Source: Locusta migratoria (taxonomy: Eukaryota > Arthropoda > Insecta > Orthoptera > Acrididae). Taken from it: 64,000 nt of DNA. Within the stretch, counting starts at the first letter, position 1. Every line of letters begins with the position of its first letter. The stretch is from NCBI GenBank assembly GCA_026315105.1, contig CM048744.1, positions 660,055,676-660,119,675 of the forward strand. Direction: 5' to 3'. The position numbers were made by a program, and so were the translations under genes. Of the stretch, positions 41,201-49,109 are shown piece by piece. The notes beneath the pieces were generated by a model. That model saw only the letters and a program-made list of their open reading frames with translations. It had not been told where the DNA came from and did not search any database.

Positions 41201-44200
41201 GATGATGCAATCCTGCCATTGGGATGAGGAAACAACCCTCCGCCCAGGGGTGGTTAGCAGGGGGGGAGCAGCTGACATTGGAAGTCTGCTGAAAGGTGAT
41301 GGAGGAACTGGCTATGAATGCCATCTGCTCCTGGGGAGGTATCGAGGCATGCAGCAAGAGCACTTTCAAACTCCCACTCACTAAATGGGTCATTGTTCGT
41401 TTTCTGGCAATGCTTGTGAAATGACTATTGCTTACTCTCGATCTGCTCTTTAAGGGAGTGTAAATCTGGACTGTAGGTTGTAGTTGCAAAACTACGAGTG
41501 TCATGCTCTGTCCACCAGTGGGCAGTAGCCAAAAAGACAAGAACGTACGACCACATTTGAGAGGTGGAAGTGCAGGAACTGATGTGGCAACATACCTTTC
41601 CCAACAGATGTTAGATCAGTCACTGTGCTTGGGCCTGGAGCCGTATGAAAGTAATCAGATGCTCAATGGAAGGGTGGCGCCGAAATTCCCACCGCCATTC
41701 TCGACAGACCGCAGCCATCTCCAGTGTTCACCAAGGCACCAGCTTACACCGGAGCAAGCCAGAGGAAATTGGGACAGTTACATTGTTCATAGAAACAATG
41801 GCCACAGTGACCTGTTGAAACTGGCAGCAGAGTAGTAACCACAGCAGAAAAGGTGTAAGCTGGCCAATCAGCCCTACAGAGAAACCATCAAGGCAGGCAG
41901 ATGCAGAGTGAAACTGCAGGAGTGGCTGAAAGATAGAATAATGGTCACTACTAGAAAGTTCATCGTGGACCCTCCAACTAAGATGCAGGAGAAGGCTTGG
42001 GCTACAAAGAGACAAGTGAATGGCTCTGTATGTTCCATGTGTTAAGAAGGCAAACGCCCAGCTGTGCCAAAAGTGTCTCAACGTCCCAACCGTGGCCCTT
42101 GAATTCAACCAAAAGGAGAAATGGTGGTTGAATATGGGTGAGCAAAGAAGCCAGGTCAGTAGGAGACAGAACCTCATTCAGGAAAAGGTAATCATTACAG
42201 ATTGTATATCTGTACCCCTTGCAGTCAATTTCTCACATAATATTTCGGAATTCCTGAGTCGGAAACTGTTTTCAGCTCGAGAAGAAAAGAAAGAAAAACC
42301 AAGCATTTACTGCTAAATGAAATTTAACCAGATGAAAACTTTAAAACAAATTAGCTGTTTATTGCTCCTCCCTTTACAATAGCACACTTATAACTCATCT
42401 TTTTCAACCACAATGTCCACCAGAAACAAAACAGAATAGCCTTTCTTACTCATAACTGTTCTTAGAGACTGTGAAACTGCAAAACACTATATATATTTTG
42501 AAGCACTGTCTTCCATGGCAGTATCAGCAAGTGGGTTTCCCGACAGAACAATGCCATGTTGGCTGAAATTATAATGCCATATGAGGCAATCGTCAAGAGT
42601 GCTGTTCTTGAAACCACTGAAAATGTTGCTGCTCCCCTTCAGGAACTACACATTTGTCAGGTATCTCTACAGGTAGCCCTCCATAGAAATTGGCTGTGGT
42701 TGCACCAAAGCTACAGTTGTCTGTATCACTGTGGAAGACAATTCCAAAACTAAAAGAAGTCCTTAAAATCCTATACCTTAAGCCTCCTTTTAATTTATCT
42801 CTCTGTTCTCTGGTTCACAATATACTTTTTATACTGCTGCTTCAATTCAGAGTATATTTTTCACCTCTGATGTTAGAAATTTACTTCCAGACTTCCTGGC
42901 TCATTGAAATTGTTTTTTCTACATCTATATAGATACTCCACAATCCACCGTAAGGTGCGTGGCGGAGGGTACACTGTACCACTTCTATGCATTTTCTTTC
43001 ATATTTCACTCTCAAATAGAATGAGGGAAAAAAGAATGCCTACATGCCTCTGTACAAGCCCTAATCTCTCTTATCTTGTCTTTGTGATCACTACACAAAA
43101 TGTAAGTAGGCGGCAGGAAGATCGTACTACACTCAGCTTCAAATTCCGGCCCTCTAAATTTTCTCAACAGAAATTCATGAAAAGAACGTTGTCTTTCCTC
43201 CAGCAATAACCAATCGAGTTCCCAGAGCATTTCTGTGACACTCGCGCATTGGTCGAACCTACCAGTAACCAACCTAGCTGCTCGCCTCTGAACTGCTTCT
43301 ATGTCTTCCTTTAAACTGATCTGCTGCAGATACCAAACATTTGAGTAATACTCAAGACGTGTTTGTACAAGCATTTTATACACCGTCTCCTTTACAGATG
43401 AAGAACATCTTCCCAAAATTCTCCCAATGAACCGAAGTCAACTGTCCGCCTTACTCACATGTTCGTTCCATTTTATATCACTCTGCAATGTTATGCCTAA
43501 ATATTTGAATGACGCGACTGCATCAAGAAGCTTACTACTAATTCTGTAATCGAACATTATGGGATTGTTTTTCCTACTCATGTGCATCACCTTACATTTT
43601 TCTATATGGAGAGCTTGCTGCTATTCTTCGCACCAACTAGAAATTTTGTCCAAGTCATCCTGTATGCTATTACAGTCAATTAATATACCATAGCATCTTC
43701 AACAAACAGCCACAAATTACAAGTTACTCTGTCCATCAGATCATTTATATAGATAGAAAATAATAGCAGTCCTCCCACACTCCCCTGGGCATGCCTGACG
43801 ACACACTCGTCTCTGATGAACACTCGCCGTCAAGAACATTATACTGCGTTCTATTACTTAGGAAGTTTTCCAGCCAGTCACAAATCCGTGAACCTGTTCC
43901 ATTAGATTATAGCTTTGTTAGCCATCTACAGTATGGCACCACTATCAAATGCCTTTTTGAAGTCAAAAAACACAATCCGCCTCTTGCCCTTCATGCATGG
44001 CTCGCAAGATGTCATGTGAGAAAAGGGCAAGCTGAGTTTCACATGAACGACGTTTCCTAAACCCGCGCTGATTCATAGAAAGAAGTTTTTCCATCTCAAG
44101 GAAATTTACTATCGAACTGAGAATATGCTACAAAATTCTACAGGAAACAGGAAATTATGTGGGTCAGTTGTCTTTCCTTTCTTATAAATGGGAGTCACCT

Positions 44201-47200
44201 GCTCTTTTTTCCAATCACTACGAACTTTTCGCTGAATTAAAGATTAGTGAAAAATGCAAGGTAAGTAAGGGGCCAATGCCACAGAATACTCTTGTGGTCC
44301 TCCTGCATGAAAGATTTCTTGAAGGTTAAATTTAGAACTTCAGCTTTCTGTTTGCTTTCTTTTATTACTGCCCAGGAGTGACTGGATAGTGGGCTTTGAC
44401 CCGCTTATCGATTTTACATAGGACCAGTTTTTTTTTTTTTTTTTTTTTTTGCAAAAAGATCTTTTCCTAAGGTATGGCTATGGTAATTATTGAATGCTTC
44501 ATCCACCGATCTTTTTATAGACACACAAATCTGTACTAACTTTTGCCTGTCATCATTAGTGAGTTCTTTTCTGAACCGAGAATGCAACAGTTTTTGCTTT
44601 CTCAATAGCTTTCTAACATTATTATTGTACCACAGTGGATCTTTTCCATCCTTTATCGACTATACAGGCAAATATTTTTCAAACCCTTTATATCCACGGT
44701 TCTACTGATACTTTAACACAAAGATTTTCAAATGATAAGTAGTCCAGACAGAATTCTCGTTTATGACAGTCATAATGAAAACATACAAAATGTCACGTTG
44801 AGTATGCTGCTAGTTTATGCTGTCTTCTAGAGAACAGCATTACTGAACTTTGTCCCCTCTCTTCAGCATAATTAATCATCCAGAGCACCAATTCTCCCTT
44901 CCTTTTTGCTTTTCAATAGTTCTGGTACTAGAGTTGTCAATATTGTTGCTCCTCATGGTTTGCTTCTGTATAAGTTAAATGTAACAGCTGGATAATGAGT
45001 ATCACACAGTATTTTCACATCCTGAATGTAGGGAGTCTTACCTTATTGACTTTACCAGATCAGGGTACTCATTGAGACGTGACAGGAGACTAACCAGGAT
45101 GAACTTAAATGCATTTTCCTTCACTACATTAAGGCCATACTCACAAGCAGCCTCATAGTAGCCAACAGCTGTCTGAAAGATAACAACACTATAAGTTAGC
45201 CAACACAAAAGACAAATGAACACGTTACCATCCAAAGTATTCTTTTTGAAACATATCTTGTTAAAGAGATAGTTCAAATTAGCAGATTGATTACTGAAAT
45301 ATATTCACCAACTTAAAATAATTTTCGAAATTAAAAGTGCTAAAATAAATTCACATTAATTATCATTTACACTGTATTACCAGATCATTTTTCTCCCTCT
45401 TTCATTATTTCTCTCTGCTATCCAGTTAAATCAGAATATTTACTCCTTAACATGTTTCATAAGGCACAAAGGATTAGAATGATGGAGGAGAGGAAGTTCA
45501 AGTAGTATAATAAGATGAATGACACAGAGAAGAGGGAAGGGAAAAGTTAGAGGTGTACAGATGACGTGAATGTCAAAACAAGAGTGGAACTGTGGTGGGG
45601 AAGACATACCATATTTACTCAAATCTAAGCCACAACCAAAAAATAAGGCTCAAAATTGAAGGGGAGGGGGGAGGGGATTTTAGGCCACATTTTGAAATCA
45701 AAACAAAGTTGATTCATTCTAACATGAGATACAAATTAGGTAGAATGCAAGAAGAGACATATATATTAGTTGGAGTCGAGTCATGAGTTTAGCAGTTGAA
45801 CTTAAGCAATGTTATTTTGGTGAAAATACTTATTAGATGCCCGCAATGGTTGTTGGTAATAGCACGATATGGTTGCTGGTAATAGCACGATAAATCATGG
45901 AAGGCATAATGCATATGCAGCCAATCGTGTGCCATTGCAGACAGCTGTCAAGTCTTTCTGAAGGTAAACAAACCTGTGTTTCCATCTTATTTTTGCTGTG
46001 TTATGTCCAACCAAACCACAAACACTAAAATCATGAAGTATTTGTAGCGACACATCAATATATTTCCAACAAGCTAGTTTGAAAATGTGACAGCTGTCTT
46101 ATGCTCGGAATGAGACAAGAGACAGATACCGCAATCTGAAGAAAAATGCGATTAAATATGAGATTTTGAAAATTTTGCTTCAGCACAACATTCTGCCAAG
46201 CAATCATAATGTCTACTACCAATGTATATCAAATTATTTGCATTTTATTATTAAATCATGGTGCCAGTGGATCAGTTCATATTGTCACCGTAATCACAAG
46301 GAATTAAGACAATCACGAAAAAGCCCATCATTGGTTACGTGAAATACATAAACAACGTGAATATTTAAGAGTTGCAAAACTGTGTGTTTTAAAGCTGTGC
46401 TACTAGGTTCCTGTACCACATATTCCAAAATCATGACATATTCACAGCTATCAACTTGGGCAATATTACTAAATCCTTGTGCATTGCTGGTGTCATGTAA
46501 AGAAATTTATTTTTTGTTGCTATGAATATTTGAAATGCTGCTCACTCGAAGATGAGCAATACTGAATTTATCTGGCCTTCATTGCTTTGATTTAGTCATG
46601 TTGCATTGATTCAAATGGTCAAAACTCAGTAAAAGTAGACTCACATTCTATTGTATTTTTATTAGAGCAAATGTTTTGGCGCCAATAGGCCAATTTGTCT
46701 TTCAGTCTGCAAAGTGTGTCTAGCCCTGCTTATATTCGACAGCAAAAATTAATTGTGACAGCTCCTAGCACCATTTTTCATAACTTCTGTTTACTTTGCA
46801 CTCGATTCTAAGCTACAGGTGGTTTTGTGGATCCCAAAAATGAGACACATAGTGCAGCTTAGATTTGAATAAATATAGTAGTCAGGGACAGGGAGAGAAG
46901 AGAATGGATGAAAATGATTTGGGGTAAAAAATGGAGGACAGGGGCAGAACTGGGATAGTGGGAAAAGGGACAAAAGTACATGGAAGTGGAAATGAAGATT
47001 GATAGAAACAGGATGAATAGGAGACACATGAAAGAGACATAGTGAGCTTCATCTGGCTTTAAAACACTGCAGATAATTTATAAATACAGAAAGCAAAAAT
47101 GTTACAAACTATGTGTTTCAGACTGTCACAGTGTTATGTAGAGAGAACTGAATTTCCAGCTATAAACAAAACTTTGCAAACTAAGTTTGTGTTTGTGTCT

Positions 47201-47392
47201 GTGTCTGTATGTTTGTATTGCATGCAAATCTATATTTCTGTTCTAATCTTAATAAAACTTTGCACATTTGAGCTTCAAAAGAAGAGGAAGGCCAATAAAA
47301 TGTTTGTTAATAAATCTAAGGGACTAAACTGCTGAGGTCATTGGTCTCTAGACTTACAAACTACTTAAACTAACTTCAACTTATTGTAAGAA

Positions 47393-47466
<74 letters not shown>

Positions 47467-49070
47467 GCGCGCACGCACGCACGAGAGGACTCAAACCTCT
47501 GACAAGGAAATTTATTTAAATGATACTAAAATTGCTTCGAGGTTGCTTGAACAATCACTTAGATGTTGTTAGTAGATTATTTATGGTCAAAACACAACTT
47601 GTTTCACGCTTAGCCCATCATCTGGTGTCCTGTCAGTAAGATACATATACAGACAATAACAAGTTTTTCAACAGTATCTTGAATAAATAAGGCAACTGTT
47701 CGGACTCTGAACTTCCATGTTACTCACATGATAATGTACCATAAAATCTTTATTTTATAGAATATTTTTATATATATCATCTTAATCACAATTGATCTTT
47801 ATTCTTGTTTGTAAATACATAACAACAGTATTTTAAATGACAAATTTGAATGCATCAAAGCTCAACATATATCAGTATGTAATTCCAATTTATATAATTA
47901 TAAATTACAAATAATTGTGTGTATATACTTATTGACTGTATATGTATCTTATTGAGAGGTCACCAGATGATGGGCTAAGCCCAAAACATGTTGTGTTATG
48001 GCAATAAATAATCTACCAACAACATTAAGTAGTTATTCAAGCAACCTCTAAGCAAATTTATAATCATTTAAATAAATTTTATCATGACGGTTGCATACCT
48101 CTACCAAGACTTTCAGTCTAAAATAAGCTCCAGTAAGGAGTGACTGTGCAATCTGTGGCATGACACCTTAAGCCACACAGCTCTTCCCACATGGCAGGAA
48201 AGTCACTGTCTACATGAAATTTCATATGGTGCATGGCGGAGAGTATTTTACCTATGTACTAGGGCAAAGTCTACAGTTTTATTCTGACCTTGATGTAATT
48301 TTGCTCATTTGACCTTCAAAACAGCAGGAAAGTCACTGCCTACATAAAATTTAATATGGTACATCGTGGAGTGTACTTTACACACGAATTTTAACAAAAT
48401 CTAATGTTTTATTCCAATCTTGATGAAATTTTGCACATTCAACCCTCAAAACAGGAAGAACATCACAGTCTTCCTAAGAATTCACATGGTACATGGTGGA
48501 GGGTACCTTGCAATAAACTTAGACACAATTTCACAGATCACCATGAAAATTAACAGAGTTAAATAATTTTTCAGAGATGGTGGAGGCAATGGACTAAGGA
48601 GGTGGAGTTCTACAATGCAACAAGGTGGTGATTGGCCAAGAAAGGGGTAGGAGGAGATAAACAGAGAGAGGGGAGGTAGGGAGATGAACAGAAGGGGGGG
48701 GGGAGAGAGGAGCAAATGGACAGAAAGACTGACTAACTTAATTCTGGAATACACAAGTATTCAGGTAACTCCAGGTTTTCAGCTAGTAAAGTATATATTT
48801 TCACAATTATTGCAAGTAAATAAAATTTTAATCACAGAAAATAGATATTTAACTTATTATTTACAAGTGTAGTTGGTTAAAAGAGGAAGTTGTGTCAACA
48901 ACACTAATTTATTTGCTTCCTGAGCTAATAAAGTTTCCTCCATGAAAAAAATATTTTACTAATTTACATGTTACTAATTATTAAGTACATAATTGAGATA
49001 CTAAGGCTACACAAAATAGGTATTTTGATATGATGGCCATTATGAAGTTGCCATGTTTGGCAAACAGGGA

Positions 49071-49109
<39 letters not shown>

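Noticed and set aside
47396..47482. Z-DNA-forming regulatory element
   Set aside because: AC/GC alternation can adopt Z-DNA, but its position is explained by expansion within a SINE and no regulatory context is visible.
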